Positions 5,655-6,398 of a DNA stretch of 6,398 bases are shown here, one piece after another. The stretch covers positions 1-6,398 of the forward strand of contig DGEE01000066.1 of the NCBI GenBank assembly GCA_002385815.1, read 5' to 3'. Source of the DNA: Hungateiclostridiaceae bacterium UBA3934 (GTDB lineage: Bacteria; Bacillota; Clostridia; Acetivibrionales; DTU013). Both the position numbers and the translations under genes were made by a program. Position 1 is the first letter of the stretch; each line of letters starts with the position of its first letter. Below the pieces are notes generated by a model, which saw only the letters and a list, made by a program, of their open reading frames with translations, did no database searches and was not told the DNA's origin.

Positions 5655-6398
5655 TCATTTCGCGATAATATCTTCATTCCTTGCAAATGGTTCATCGAAT
5701 ATGGCATGAGTATATATTTTTTCCTTTTTGCCTTCGATCAGGAACTGTACCTTTTGTATTCCCTCAAGCTCAGTAAGCGTGTTTACGACAGAGTAGATGG
5801 CCATCCTTTCAGCCGCAGTGCCTCCGGGGCTGTTTTCGATATACTCCCTGGAGAAATCCACTGTACACACACCATTCTTGGTCGCGACTGATAAAAGCCT
5901 CGTATCATCCGGTATTGCACTCCACAAATCATCTGTCCGCGGACCTGCCATCAATTCAGTAACCACAGCCTCTTCAGTCGAAACACCTGCTGGTATTTCT
6001 ATATCCCTGGTTTCACCAACCAGGTACATGGCCTGGGAATCAGAGAAATACAATACTACGGTTTTTATTTCTCCAGGGACCGGACGACCTTCCTCATCAA
6101 GCAAAGCAGGCCTCATATCGCCAAGGGGCTTGCCGCCTGGACCGATCATGTCCTTGCCCTCGATCCTGAGGCGTACCTTGTCGACACCTGCAATCTCAGT
6201 AAGAGTATTGACGATGGAAAGCCTTGAGGTCACCTCATCAAGCCCGCTACTGCCTGGGAACTCTCCCGACAGATCCACTATGGCTGTCCTGTCCTTTATT
6301 GATATACCCAAAAGTTCGGTTCCTTCAGGTATTGGCTTTCTCAGTGCCGGTTCGTCGGGTCCTTCAGCCAGTGCCGTCAAACATGCCTTCAATATGGC
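5655..6398 (-). CDS. gerM: GerM-like protein with two GerMN domains (N-terminus cut)
   Basis: The 247 codons seen run to the window edge with no true start; ATA-TTG at 6395-6390 is internal. Two GerMN domains are visible. The first (about 1-78, its beginning missing) has the ALAEGP, IPEGTELLG, AIVDLSGEF and SIVNTLTEI blocks. The second (about 110-225) has VVLYFSDSQAMYLVGETRDI, ELMAGP, IPDDTRLLS, CTVDFSREY and YSVVNTLTEL. They are joined by a linker including KVRLRIEGKDMIGPGGKPL. The same order, with a similar KVKLRINGHEL stretch and a YYLAESEDSEYYV strand, occurs in B. subtilis GerM, a lipoprotein needed for normal sporulation and germination, probably acting at the spore wall outside the membrane. 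The signal peptide and lipobox would lie outside this window. The C-terminus ends about 20 residues after the second domain. Some non-spore proteins also carry GerMN, so the symbol is by architecture. Confidence 0.85.
   Translation of the reverse strand, partial: AILKACLTALAEGPDEPALRKPIPEGTELLGISIKDRTAIVDLSGEFPGSSGLDEVTSRLSIVNTLTEIAGVDKVRLRIEGKDMIGPGGKPLGDMRPALLDEEGRPVPGEIKTVVLYFSDSQAMYLVGETRDIEIPAGVSTEEAVVTELMAGPRTDDLWSAIPDDTRLLSVATKNGVCTVDFSREYIENSPGGTAAERMAIYSVVNTLTELEGIQKVQFLIEGKKEKIYTHAIFDEPFARNEDIIAK

Noticed and set aside
5489..5707. Minus-strand open frame across the gerM 3' end and the small gene
   Set aside because: Overlaps both better-supported genes and has arginine-rich shadow-like composition.

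Overview
This window looks like chromosome from an endospore-forming low- to mid-GC Firmicute, most likely a member of Clostridia. The evidence is a threonine T-box leader in front of thrS, sigma-A-type promoters close to consensus, strong AGGAG-type ribosome binding sites, a clostridial-type ThyA, and a GerM-like sporulation/germination protein. No base composition or phylogeny was computed, so the placement is inference.

Layout, left to right. Four genes lie on the minus strand and one small gene on the plus strand. At 1-512 is the N-terminal part of thymidylate synthase (thyA), cut by the window edge, with its own promoter at 550-578. A strong intrinsic terminator at 657-695 closes thrS (751-2700), a complete threonyl-tRNA synthetase. 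Upstream of thrS is a full T-box riboswitch (2808-3027) with an ACC specifier and a terminator/antiterminator switch, driven by a TTGACA-N16-TATAAT promoter at 3047-3074. A complete PutP-type sodium/solute symporter (3174-4736) follows, with an extended -10 promoter at 4766-4794.

From about 4795 to 5463 there is no convincing gene. This stretch holds an array of four 31-bp units (5138-5261) and a related copy in the opposite orientation at 5042-5096, probably the wreck of an insertion sequence or a small non-autonomous element. Next is a plus-strand 49-codon ORF (5464-5613) for a very basic N-terminus plus one membrane segment. It converges on a gerM-like gene (5655-6398, minus, N-terminus outside the window) with two GerMN domains.

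The genes look independently transcribed rather than forming one operon: thyA, thrS and putP each have a recognisable promoter, and thrS has its own terminator. They serve dTMP synthesis, threonine charging with tRNA-sensing feedback, sodium-coupled uptake (probably proline), and spore formation or germination. I see no convincing new multi-gene system. The parts least explained by known families are the 31-bp repeat element and the small basic membrane protein.
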